Assembly: GCA_009760855.2 (NCBI GenBank)
Contig: WPIO01000011.1
Coordinates: forward strand, 6,267,501-6,331,500
Source: Cristatella mucedo
Lineage: Eukaryota > Bryozoa > Phylactolaemata > Cristatellidae
Length of the DNA stretch: 64,000 nt
Direction: 5' to 3'
Shown here: positions 32,291-42,201 of the stretch, piece by piece
Numbering within the stretch: the stretch's first letter is position 1
Layout: each line of letters begins with the position of its first letter
Made by a program: the position numbers and the translations under genes
Notes under the pieces: model-generated
What the model saw: the letters and a program-made list of their open reading frames with translations, nothing else
Database searches by the model: none
What the model was told of the DNA's origin: nothing

Positions 32291-35200
32291 TTGCCAGTGT
32301 GCTGTGCGAACTTGCCGGACCAAACTGCAGCGACACGTACAAAAACATTAAATACTAAAATAGGCTCCAGTGACTGGTGGCACTGACGGTTTTTGCGTTC
32401 TTTCATTCAGTTTTTGTAAGTACGATGGTCGTATTAGCTCCTAAAACTGACATAAGAAATTCTCAGTTATTTATTCTCTTGAAGGAAGCTGTATAATCCG
32501 TTGACTGCGTTACAGTGCTTTTAGAAAGAAATCCAAACTATCCAAGAAATCCAGAAATCCAAGTAATCCAGCTATCCAGATATCCAAGTAATCAAAACAA
32601 ACGCATATATTAGCATTGTAAATGTAATTCACAAAAAAGAATATAAGTATATATATATATCCTATATATAGACGTAAAGATACATTTATTTATTTTAGCA
32701 GGTAGAAGTTGTATACCTGCTTGGGTTCTTCTTATCCCATGGCAGCTATATACGATTATAAAGAGTAATATTGGCTGTAAATATCTCATTAACGGTTGTT
32801 AGCCAGTAGCCTTCTGTTTCAGCACGTACTTGAACGAGGAAGAGTTAAAACCAAATATCTTCCTTATACCTTCTCTCAAATAATAGGCTTGAGACAATTT
32901 TTTCCATGTGGGCTACGTTGATAAAGGCTCTTCAAATTACTTTACTGGCATCCTTGGTGAACATTACTTTCATGTTTGTGTTTTTTTTTATGATGCATTT
33001 CACTAGTCGTCGTGCGTTATATGAAATTCTTAGGCTTGCACCTTCCAATAGTGCAAGCAAAATTTGTTGTGGTTTAAAACTCTGCAGTCAGATCTGGGCT
33101 CTAGGCTGGCGGTCCGGCTCGAGGCGGTGGTTGCCTGCCTATAACCGTAGGCAAACAGGCCAGCTTTCCCTCGGAGTCGTAACTGAGAGTTTCAGCGAAA
33201 GGGGCTCAACCTTACTTGTTTCAACTTTCCTTCAACTTGTCGTGGTCTAGTGCTGCCTTTTTGCTTAGTAGCCTCACCAAAATCTTTTTTCTAAATTGCA
33301 GTGATACTACTTGCTGCTAAGGGCATAGTTATTATGTTATTTATGTAAGGCAGCAGCAGATCCATAGCACCATAGAAATTCGAAAGTGCAAAAGGGGGCT
33401 ATGTTACTTTTAGAGCAACGTATCGATATCACGTGAGAACGCGAGATCACGTGAGAGAGCCATCTTTCGAGACACGGGTGATTTTTTGCATTGCAGATGA
33501 TCGTTTTGGCACGTTTATGATTTAGATTGATGTTTGTAGTTTATGGTTTAGATTTATGACTATGCATATAAGTGATACATCACGTTTATTATCTGAGTTT
33601 TATGGCTTAGCTGGGCCTAGGCAGTTTAGGTTTTTCTGTCTTTGCAGGTAAACGGTTGGTCAATTTTAGAGGTTAGAGTTATTGCAGTTTAATTTGTGGC
33701 TTCGTGATCAGTATAGATGGCCTGTGCTTGGATTCAATGGAAGCTACCACAGTAAGGAGTCTAGAGGGTTGAATATCTCTGCCACCAGTTGCGAGAGTGA
33801 GTGACCGAATTAGATACCCTAAGTCAGTGTGCCTCTTGAGAACTCGTAAATGTATGGAAGCTAATAGTTTAATGCTAAATTTAGAATAATCCATGAGCTA
33901 TAAAAGAATAAATAACCTGAGTAAATGAGTATAGTGTATATTAGGCTTCATCGTCATCTGCCTCAGGAGGTGTCAAAACTTGGTGCAAGAATGTTTGCTA
34001 ATACACACATTTCTGTACTCAGGACAATCAAAATCAGCTCTATCATAATTGTGGCAGCTTAAAGCTGAAGCTTTATAGCCTCGTGCTAAATGCGACCAGG
34101 AAGATAAATCTTATTAGCTTAACTGAAAAGTGCTGTACAGTAACTTACGGGTTGCAGGTTCTTTTGAAACGAAATTCTTTTTCGGCTATCGAGTCCACAT
34201 CGGATGGCCTGTGCTTGACTAGAATTTCGATTATAGATTATTTATATTCTCACTTTCCGACTGCCGTCACTGCAGTCTACTCTTACTTATTCCTTCAGGC
34301 TAGCCAAGGACATAGATAGCAGCGGTATCCATACTTGTATAGGCCACTCACTTCCGCATCATGCAATACTTAACTGGTCGCCGACAAACCACGGCAGGCA
34401 CGTTGCTTGCAACACCTACCAATTATTTTCTGATAGAATCATTCATTTACTCAGCACACTAGGGTCCAGAAGGATCCGCGGCTCAAACGGTGAGAACAGA
34501 TCAACCTATTCAGCATTAAAATTAAAAAACCTTAATCATGTTTAGCGAGTGATTCGTCACGATATCGAGGATGATACGAAGGGAGGTCTTTCATTGCCAG
34601 AATATGATCTAATATCTGTAGCTGAGGAGCATACATTTAACTGCTAACCATAAGGCTATTGTTTGTTTCCGTTTAAGCTCCAAAATTCCGCGTAACTAGG
34701 GGACCCAATTGGAGCTACCGGCAGTGATACACAGGAAGCTGTATCAGTGATTCCGTGTTTAGTAATCCAGGGTATCAAATTCTATCCATAGACTTTTTGA
34801 CACAACAAAATTCAAATTTCCGAACCGGTTAATGTCAATTCGTGGTATTTTGTCGCTGTAGAGTAATCACTTTTTAAGTCTAACTCAAAATTATCGGCTA
34901 GCTTCAACATTGTTTTCAAAAACTAACGAAACTCATCAAAATAAGCTAAAAATGGTTCTAGATAAATCTCTTGACAGGTGTAATATAAAGCAAGGTTGCA
35001 AATTTTGGCCTCATGACTTCTCATGAGTGAGATCCCTCTTAAAAATATAAAATGGTGTAGCAATATATTCCGCGGATTGAAATAAATCCGAAGACTCATC
35101 AGTAGGTCTTTGTTAGCGGAACACTATCCCTCAGTTGTGAAAACTGTCTTTGCCGTCCTATCATATGATATTCATGCTGCCGACTCATAGGCGTCTTTTA

Positions 35201-35315
35201 AATAAATTCTACGCATTTATGTACTATAGTTTTCTCCTGCTTTCACGCTGGGTTTAGTGATCATATTTATTTATGACTATATACGATAGAAATATGGAAT
35301 TAAATGATTTGCAAA
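32291..35315. other. Long stretch without recognised genes or repeats
   Basis: The frame 32,906-33,250 (114 codons) opens with a hydrophobic segment (about residues 8-30, LQITLLASLVNITFMFVFFF) after MWATLIK and might be the first exon of a membrane protein, but nothing downstream supports it. A (TA)n patch lies at about 32,647-32,670. Short ATCCAGA/ATCCAAG repeats lie at 32,540-32,595. No other structure was seen. Confidence 0.4.
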
Positions 35316-35400
35316 GCGCCAAAAGAACATAATTCTGATTCTCTATTCTGGCGTTTCATGTAAGCTACGGAGCTTGAGCCAATGACCTCGGTCACCATAA
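35316..35400 (-). mobile_element. tRNA-SINE fragment (tail side)
   Basis: Minus strand; GCGCCAAAAGAACATAATT, TTCTGGCGTTTCATG and GAGCTTGAGCCAATGACCTCGGTCA match the tail and box B part of the SINE family. It sits directly beside another minus-strand copy. Confidence 0.55.
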
Positions 35401-35410
35401 ATATAAATAT

Positions 35411-35545
35411 ATAATTCATTTGTATAGCGCCCTAAGAGAACTTAATCAATATTCCGGCGCTCCACATATGCCTCCGAGCTCGAGCCCACGACCTCAGCCA
35501 GACCTTGGTCGCAATATACATAAGCCTTGACCTTGATCGGTGCAA
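35411..35545 (-). mobile_element. tRNA-headed SINE with L2-like tail
   Basis: Minus strand; the 3' end ATAATTCATTTGTATAGCGC, TAAGAGAACTTAATC, GGCGCTCCACATATG, then GCTCGAGCCCACGACCTCAG containing the box B complement. The head beyond about 35,510 is poorly preserved. Confidence 0.75.
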
Positions 35546-35940
35546 TATGTCTTTGTCTAATGCCACGATTTCATTAGGTCTAGTTGTCCAAGGAGCCAAA
35601 TAAACAACATATAGTGGCTTTAATCCAATAGTTACCACATTTTATTAATTAAACGTTTGGAAAAGCATATAAGACCAAACTAATCTTTATCCATGCGCTT
35701 AGAATCTGCTGGAAAGGGGTAGATAACCCTGGAATGCATCCAGGCAAATTATAAGGATAAGAGCCATACGCTAAGCCATGTAATTATGATGCGTATGCCA
35801 GGGTGTGAAAGCACCCAAATAGAAACTTAGGTGACCTGTCGGTAGAACTTACTATATCTAGTGAACAGCACCAAATCAAATTATGCGAAGCCACGTTTGC
35901 AAGGTATAATGCATTGTGAAAAGTCAATTTTAATATACCC

Positions 35941-36172
35941 CAGTGGTTCTCAACATGTGGGTCATTCTACCGCTTCCTGGTGGAACGACTCTTTCGCAGT
36001 GATCGCCTAAGACCAACGGAAAACAAGCATCTCCACATTTTGCACACAATAATTTAATGAAAGGGTGACAGGAATAAAAAAAAATATATAATACACACAA
36101 TAATTAATGGTCGCCACGACGCGAGGAGCTGTATTAAAGGGTCGCGGCATTAGGAAAGTTTGAGAAGCACTG
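35941..36172. mobile_element. hAT-type MITE (SPIN/Charlie-like ends)
   Basis: Begins CAGTGGTTCTCAACATGTGG and ends TAGGAAAGTTTGAGAAGCACTG, so the terminal inverted repeats are about 15 bp. The internal AAAGGGTCGCGGCATTAGG and CGCCTAAGACCA match the well-known non-autonomous hAT elements related to SPIN. It has no transposase. The 8-bp flanks (ATATACCC and CCATAGCG) do not match, so the target duplication is lost. Confidence 0.85.
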
Positions 36173-36187
36173 CCATAGCGAATGAAA

Positions 36188-36322
36188 GCTGGTTTGGCGA
36201 AATGGTTAAGGTGCTGGCCTACGACCCAGCCTTAGCCGAGGTCGTAGGGCTCGAGCCCCGTGGAAAAAGTGAAGCGCCTGAATACAGATGAACTTCTCTT
36301 AGGGCGCTATACAAATGAATTA
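36188..36322 (+). mobile_element. tRNA-headed SINE with L2-like tail (reference copy)
   Basis: GCTGGTTTGGCGAAATGGTT contains the Pol III box A and GGGCTCGAGCCCC the box B, in a tRNA-like head of about 75 bases. It is followed by GAAGCGCCTGAATACAGATG, ACTTCTCTTAGGGCGCTATA and CAAATGAATTAT. The last 50 bases match the LINE-A 3' stem-loop (AAGCGCC...GGGCGCT). So this is a SINE that carries a LINE-type tail. Confidence 0.85.
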
Positions 36323-36323
36323 T

Positions 36324-36550
36324 ACCACCGACTGCTGCCTTTGCCGCACAGAGGCTGAGACCGTCTGCCACGTTCTAGGCCACCGCCGGTGGACACTGCA
36401 AGCAATAACTGCTCGCCACAGCCTGGTTCTCGGTGGCCTAAACGTGGCTCTTCCGACCACCGGGCTCTCCTGCATCTCGGCAGGTAGCGCCTTCCCGCTC
36501 GCCGGGGATGCGGCTTGAAAGCCGGACCTGGTCGTCAACAACGGCACCGA
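36324..36550 (+). mobile_element. R2/NeSL-like LINE C-terminal fragment, left piece
   Basis: One frame reads DCCLCRTEAETVCHVLGH and then ITARHSLVLGGLNVAL. This fits the CxxC...ETxxHVL...RHxxV zinc-knuckle region found downstream of the RT in R2/NeSL-superfamily LINEs. Near its end another frame reads KPDLVVNNGT, as in the C-terminal endonuclease region. The usual Cys after HVL is replaced. It is interrupted by a LINE-A insertion and continues at 36,929. Confidence 0.55.
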
Positions 36551-36928
36551 ATGGAGACCGTGCATTTAGCTCGTATGCTCCCACAGCCTGGAACTCCCTC
36601 CCGACCTGCATCAGAACATCCCCTGACCTGACCACATTTAAAAGAAACTTAAAAACATACCTATTTAGGACAGCATTTAGTGGGTCCTTGTGATTCGTCC
36701 TCGATGTGCTTATGCGTGCTGACACTGTTCATGCTGCCACTAACCACATTTGCATGCTGACCCAGTGCATGTAACCCCTAACCATGTTATTCGTTTTGTT
36801 TGTTTTTCAAGCATGATTTTACTTACTATTCTATTGCGTATCACTTTGCAGCAAATGTAAAGCGCCTAGAAAGAGATTAAGTTCTCTGAGGGCGCTTTAT
36901 CAAGTGCAATATTATTATTATTATTATA
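36551..36928 (+). mobile_element. LINE-A 3' end inserted in the R2/NeSL-like fragment
   Basis: Starts GGAGACCGTGCATTTAG, encodes the last LINE-A codons (AFSSYAPTAWNSLPTCIRTS ... FRTAFSGSL), and has a full 3' UTR, an intact stem-loop and (ATT)n at 36,910-36,928. It looks young: the coding end is open and the tail is clean. Confidence 0.9.
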
Positions 36929-37265
36929 GCTGAGGCAACGGTGCCGTTTTAAAGCAGCAATGATACCCTGGTGGCGGTGAGAGAAAACGGTTGGTAACTA
37001 CGTGACCGATAGCCAGCGGTCCATAAGGACCGCTGGCTATCGGTCGACAGTGGTGAGCGCCTTCGTGCCTGACGCCCTGAGTGGCTGGAGGCCAGATGAT
37101 GAAGCTTGCCTGGCGGACCTCGGCGTCGTGAGAAAGGAACGGACGGCATTAGGGCGGCCGTGCGCCCCGGACGCCATTTCGGGGTTGGAAGCCACGCGGA
37201 CCCTGTTCGTTTACTCGGAGTCACATGTAGCCTCCTCGGACCCGGCAGGGCAGGGTTCCTCCTGA
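36929..37265 (+). mobile_element. R2/NeSL-like LINE C-terminal fragment, right piece
   Basis: The frame 37,002-37,265 reads VVSAFVPDALSGWRPDDEAC, then LADLGVV and GRPCAPDAISGLEATRTLF, ending SSDPAGQGSS. The spacing resembles the VVGALGSW...ND...L..LG...C.DAI.GS end of R2/NeSL-type proteins. The upstream part is disturbed by a 19-bp foldback. It may stem from the same element as 36,324-36,550. The family call is by recognition only. Confidence 0.5.
37004..37045. repeat. Perfect 19-bp inverted repeat with 4-base loop
   Basis: GACCGATAGCCAGCGGTCC at 37,004-37,022 faces its exact reverse complement at 37,027-37,045 across ATAA. It lies within the R2/NeSL-like coding remnant. Confidence 0.9.
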
Positions 37266-37544
37266 TAAGGTGCCATAATTTGTTGTAACATTTTAATAAA
37301 TATATTTATAACGTGTGAGTATATATGGTGATCGAATCAGATGGGTCACTAGCTGGCTCTATAATAAGACAAAATCGTTGGGGTATTTATTGAAGCTTGA
37401 AGTGAGTTAGACTCCTGCTGTGCTTTTAAACTGAACACGGGTTTAATTTGGAGAGACAAAAAAGCGAACAGACTGGAAGCTTCGTAGCAGGTGATTCTAG
37501 AGCCCCCTGGCGGCCCCAATGGAGTCAGCTATGTACATTAGTGC
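37266..37544. other. No recognised feature
   Basis: Sequence between the R2-like fragment and the duplicated block; AATAAATATATTTATAA near 37,292. No gene. Confidence 0.45.
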
Positions 37545-38140
37545 CTTTGAAAAAATTAATTTCTATGCCTTTTATGACTTTCAAGCACTGCTAGCTTATG
37601 ACAGCATTCTTCAAAAAGGAAATTGACTTTGCAAATCGTCCTACCTTATCTTTAAGGTTCGAAAACTTCACTACCCAGATCGTGAGTACAAATTCTACAA
37701 CCTAATTTTGTTAGACGTCCCAATCGTTACGAATATTGAATTTCTTCTGTTTTCTATTCAAGTGAGGCTATTACGTCTCCTAGCCACAATAAACTTTACA
37801 AAAACCAGAATTAAAGTACCCGGCGGCTATAGGTGTATTTCTGTGCAATTTTTGAATTCTGGCTGAAAGATGCGTTAGCCGACTACTACTTGCATGTGCC
37901 TCTATACAAGCCCAAGATTCCCCTCTCTTAGCCCTTTAGTCTGAAGGGTACCTTATTGACTAACGCAGGTACTAGTAAGTGCCTTGCAGACTCTGTTGCC
38001 GATACTCAAAATAAATTACTGGATTGTTGGATCGCGTTGACAGTTACTTTATCCGGTTCATTTCAACAACATTTTTGCGTGGATTTCCTCAAAGTAAGCT
38101 GTAAATCAAGCCTATTCTGATGTATTTCTGTCAAGAGACT

Positions 38141-38757
38141 AATAATATAACAATAATATTAATACCTTCAGAGATTTCAATCCATTTCTAAGCGTCTTGG
38201 AATGGCTGAAAACGAAGCATAGTTAAATGTTTAGTGGAAGTATGCTAAATACATGACATGAATAACTTGGTTAGGGGTGACATGCACAGGGTGAGCATGC
38301 AAGTAAGGTTAGTGGCAGCATGCACAGTGCCTGCATGCATAAGCACAAATCACAGGGACCCACTAAAGGCTGTGACAAATTGATGCGTTTGTTTTCTTTT
38401 TAAATGTGGACAAGTCGAGAGATGTCATGACGCAATTCATTAGTGAGTTCCTGGCTTTGGGAGCATATGAACTCAGGACACAGTCTCCAAAGGATTTGAG
38501 GTTTGTACAAGGTATTGGTGAACAGTTAGACTTCGAAAAGCTGTGGTGCAAAGCTTAGCCTGGTGGGAAGGCTAGATATGATAAGTAGGCTGAAGCCAAA
38601 GAATGAAGAGACTGAAAAGTGAGTGACAAAATCTTGGAAGTCGATGCGTTGCTTGACTCGGAGCCAGTGCAGGTCGGCGAGAAGTGGTGTTACGTGGCAA
38701 CTGTGACAGATGAGGCTAGGCCCTGAGTGTTGAGCCAGCTGTAGTTTAAGAGAATAG
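38141..38757 (-). mobile_element. LINE-A fragment
   Basis: Minus strand: ATT-rich tail, mutated stem, 3' UTR (GGTTAGGGGTGACATGCACA), then C-terminal coding remnants including LKSFGDCVLSSYAPKA and [12 protein letters not shown]. No counterpart lies at the matching position of the second duplicate. Confidence 0.8.
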
Positions 38758-39742
38758 CACATGAATCGAAAAAGTTTCGACATGTATTCCGTTTTCAAAT
38801 CGAAGTACGCACCCTAAAGTAGTTTATAAACGACTACATTTGCTCAAATTTGGTAATTCAGGAATTCGCTTTCGTGATGAAGCCCCTAAGCTATTTCACC
38901 GGCATTATTATAATGTAATGTCTTTAGTAACGACTTTTTTTACTATCTATCGGATCCGGAAGTTAGCTCTTTCCTGCTTCTCGAAATAAGCTCACTCTCT
39001 TTAATTTTGTCGATCTCAATTTCAGGTATAGCGACTTGGACGTACATTTGGGGGTAAGGCAGCCAGTATTGGGAGTTATACCCTCAAAATGGCCGCTAAT
39101 AGTGCGAGTTGTCCCCCCAAGCACATTTATTATTATCGTACAAAGACCAATAAAATGAATGGCACAAAAATTGGCACAAATAACACTGGTAGCATTAACT
39201 ATTGTTTGATGAGATATAGCGGCAGTGTTGACCTGATGACCTGAAAAAGTCCAAGGTCACATATAGCACTGCAGCTCACTCATACCACCACATTGCCTGA
39301 TTTACTACCAGTCATTGTACAAATATGGAAAACCGCTCAAAAGATGCAAGACACTCGACTACACGCTCCCCCACACACACAATTTTAAAAAAATCGACAT
39401 CTCAAACTGTTGACTGTCATCACGACCACAGCCTAGGGTCATTTTGTGACAGGCACATTATATACATACACACTCATCATGCATAGATGCACAGGGGGAA
39501 ACATGTAGGCAGGTGAGCTCCCCCTATATTCCAAATTTCACACCGATCGGCCGAGTTTTGACGAAGCTGTAAATTTATAAGGTAAACAGTGGTAACAAGC
39601 ATTAACAACTGCAATGACCAAGAATGAACATGGAGTAAGTGCTAGCATGTACTGAATGTATATGAAAATATATATTATAATTGTTTTGCTAAATTCTATT
39701 TACTCATTAAGATCCAGCTGAGTGAATGCCCACACCTTAGGT

Positions 39743-39925
39743 CAGCGGTTCTCAACCTGTGGATCGCGACCCCTTTGGGGACAAACGAACTATTCACAGG
39801 GGTCGCTAAAGACCTCAAAAACACGCATTTCCACGTTTCGCACACAATAATGGTATTTTTTTGGTGGCCACAGCATTGTGAACTGTATTAAAGGGTCGCG
39901 GCTTTAGAAAGGTTGAGAGCCACTG
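39743..39925. mobile_element. hAT-type MITE (SPIN-like) with empty site in the duplicate
   Basis: 183 bases, starting CAGCGGTTCTCAACCTGTGG and ending GGTTGAGAGCCACTG, with CGCGACCCCTTTGGGG and TATTAAAGGGTCGCGG inside. The left 8-bp flank CCTTAGGT and right flank ATTTAGGT match at 6 of 8 positions. The duplicate copy has the unfilled site CACACCTTAGGTGTATCTGC with a single CCTTAGGT at 59,336-59,343. SPIN and relatives are hAT elements known from many animals and inferred to move horizontally. Confidence 0.92.
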
Positions 39926-40974
39926 ATTTAGGTGTATCTGCCTACATGCAGGCGATGTAAGCGAGAACGTATGCCTACCTGCCTTTGCCTAGGCAGGGTT
40001 AGTGTTACTATATATCTCATCTTTACGACGATGTTTGACTGAGTAACATATTATGACTATGCTTGAATATTTATTTGCGTGAAAACACATTTAGTTACTA
40101 AACTGGTTGACTGGCAGCTTTACAAGAAACAAAACAAATGCTCCATGCTGTGAATAGCGATTCGCCTCGTTGCCTCTCAGTTCGTAGAAGCAACAGAAGG
40201 AGGCAAATTAGTCTGTGCAGTTTAATAACAATGAATAAATAAAAGTAAATTTGTTAAACCAGGCTAGACTGTGGGTCGGCATTACTGGACAATGTCACGT
40301 GGACATCTGAAAGGCTTCTATAAATATTGAGCGTATGTCACTAAAAACGAACTTCCTTAGTCGATGAACTTTTGTCAATTGCTCGTTTACCCTAAATATT
40401 TATTAATTTTTGGAAGTTAAAGGCCGAGTTTAGATGCTTTTGAATACCATACGATCTAATAATAGGATTATTTGCTAATAGAACCACCTGGTTTACAATG
40501 CCAGACACCAAATCAGACCCGGACGAGGAACGACCTATTAATGTCATCAAGGGGACCTGTGGAACTTTCTTTGTTCATTGCTAATTTGAAAGTAGCAGTA
40601 TAGCCACAACTGGCATTGTTGAAAAGAATGATTTTAAGTGATTTGCAATTCTCAATGCAGCGAGCAAACATATCGACAGCCTTCTAAGTAAGAGCAATTT
40701 CTTTCGGGGAGAGCAGTTAAGTTAGGAGGCAGCAGCACCGGCATAGCATCCAATTCCTGCGACTCGGTTATATGAGGCCCGGACAGCAAGATCTAGCCTG
40801 CTTGGATCTGATCTGTGGCCTTTCAACAGCCTGTCGAAGCCTCCTGTACGCTCCTATCTATAATGCAAGCAGTGCACACTGAGCTAGTTCCCTAGCTAGC
40901 TCCTCCTGCTTTGACGTGGTGCTATGAGTACTTGGGTCTAATTTATACTGTACACATAGGTCCACTATACACTC

Positions 40975-41160
40975 ACTTTTAGGTCGCTTCATTCTTTGGC
41001 TCCAGCATACCTATTAAATCTACTCCCATACCAGGCTTAGCGTCGCATCACTCGCTTTTTGGAATCTAATCATTTGCTATTACCTCGTATGAACCTCAAA
41101 TCCTTTGGAGACCGTGCAATAAGTTCGTATGGTCAAAAAGTCTAGAACTCGCTTCCTACT
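40975..41160 (+). mobile_element. LINE-A C-terminal fragment (shared by both duplicates)
   Basis: Plus strand; TCATTCTTTGGCTCCAGC, GAACCTCAAATCCTTTGGAG and GACCGTGCAATAAGTTCGTA match LINE-A coding near the C-terminus. It is present at 60,445-60,665 too, so it predates the duplication. No tail remains. Confidence 0.7.
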
Positions 41161-41720
41161 GGCGTCACGTCCCCTAATTCGACCGCAAGACGGCTCGCAG
41201 CATACAGCATCGTGATGATTAAACGATTACAGCGCCGGCACTTAGACCATGCCAACGTAAAGTTAAGCATCGAAACGAACTTGACGGCGAGCAAGAGGGA
41301 TTGCAAGTTTGCGAGTCCCCAACAGACTTCCTCGCCCTGCGGAGGAGTACCCAATCGGTTACTAGTTTTGAGTTTGCAAGAGAGCCAACGAGCACGTGCT
41401 GTGAGCATCCTGCATTCGGTCTGAGATATACGAAGACTTTATGCTACACGGCTGGAGGTCAGATGGCTCCAGCATGTCCAACTGCTTCGTGAATGACTGG
41501 AGCTGCAGCTCGCGGAGCCGAATTTTTTGCTGCAAAGTTGCGTGAACACAAGCAGCAAAAGAAGCTTGCTCTTTGGCAGTTGTGCAGACTGGTTTCACGA
41601 CCATCCGGCCTTGAGACTCACAAGCAGTCGGCTTAGGCTCGTATTAAGCCTGCCATGGCGTACGACGTCCAGATAGCAGGAACCTCAGGGGACGGCTACA
41701 CCATTCTAGGACTTCAACTT

Positions 41721-41907
41721 GGTGAGCCGTGATGGCACACTAGGTAAGGCGTTGCTTTTATTAACTCGATCCCGAGGTCGTGGGTTCGATTCCTGCGGTG
41801 GGCGATCCTTTATCGCTGCTGCAAGAGGTTGTGATAGCCATTAAGGCTCTTCAGTCGTTACAAAAAAGAGGCTGTTTAATCAGCTAGGATTTATTTATTT
41901 TTATTTA
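41721..41907 (+). mobile_element. Second tRNA-derived SINE, with perfect target duplication
   Basis: Head GAGCCGTGATGGCACACTAGG (box A TGGCACACTAGG) and GTGGGTTCGATTCCTGC (box B GGTTCGATTCC at 41,783-41,793); a short body follows and the tail is TTTATTTATTTTTATTTA. It is flanked by perfect 8-bp repeats TTCAACTT (41,713-41,720 and 41,908-41,915). The duplicate copy lacks it (empty site about 61,193-61,203). It differs from the L2-tailed SINE in head and tail. Confidence 0.88.
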
Positions 41908-42201
41908 TTCAACTTTACCGCAGCAATCGTGCACCGGGGCCAATGCCTGTGCTGTCCCGAGCATTCTTACAGCTACTGTGCAGTCACCGCAGCAGGTGAC
42001 GCTGCCACTGCCTCAACCGGCAGGAAGCTACTTTGCAGGCAAGACTAGGGCATCCAATTACGGCGAAGCTCGATTTCGGTTAGCCCCACCCCTTAGCACT
42101 GACTCGGCCAGCCAGCCTAGCTCTGTCAAATCTGTTCTGATTGGCCTAGCTGCTGGACGAGAACCTCGATTCCTCTGTCAGCGCCCGACACTTTTTCGAA
42201 G

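Noticed and set aside
36188-36265. A functional tRNA gene
   Set aside because: The tRNA-like head is followed by an L2-like tail and has diverged relatives at four or more other sites, so it is a SINE.
41205-41290. 5S rRNA-like GTTAAGCATCG
   Set aside because: Only about ten bases resemble 5S; the box C region and overall length do not fit.
41724-41804. A functional tRNA gene
   Set aside because: Boxes A and B are good, but the acceptor stem does not pair well, there is a SINE body and tail, and a target duplication surrounds it.
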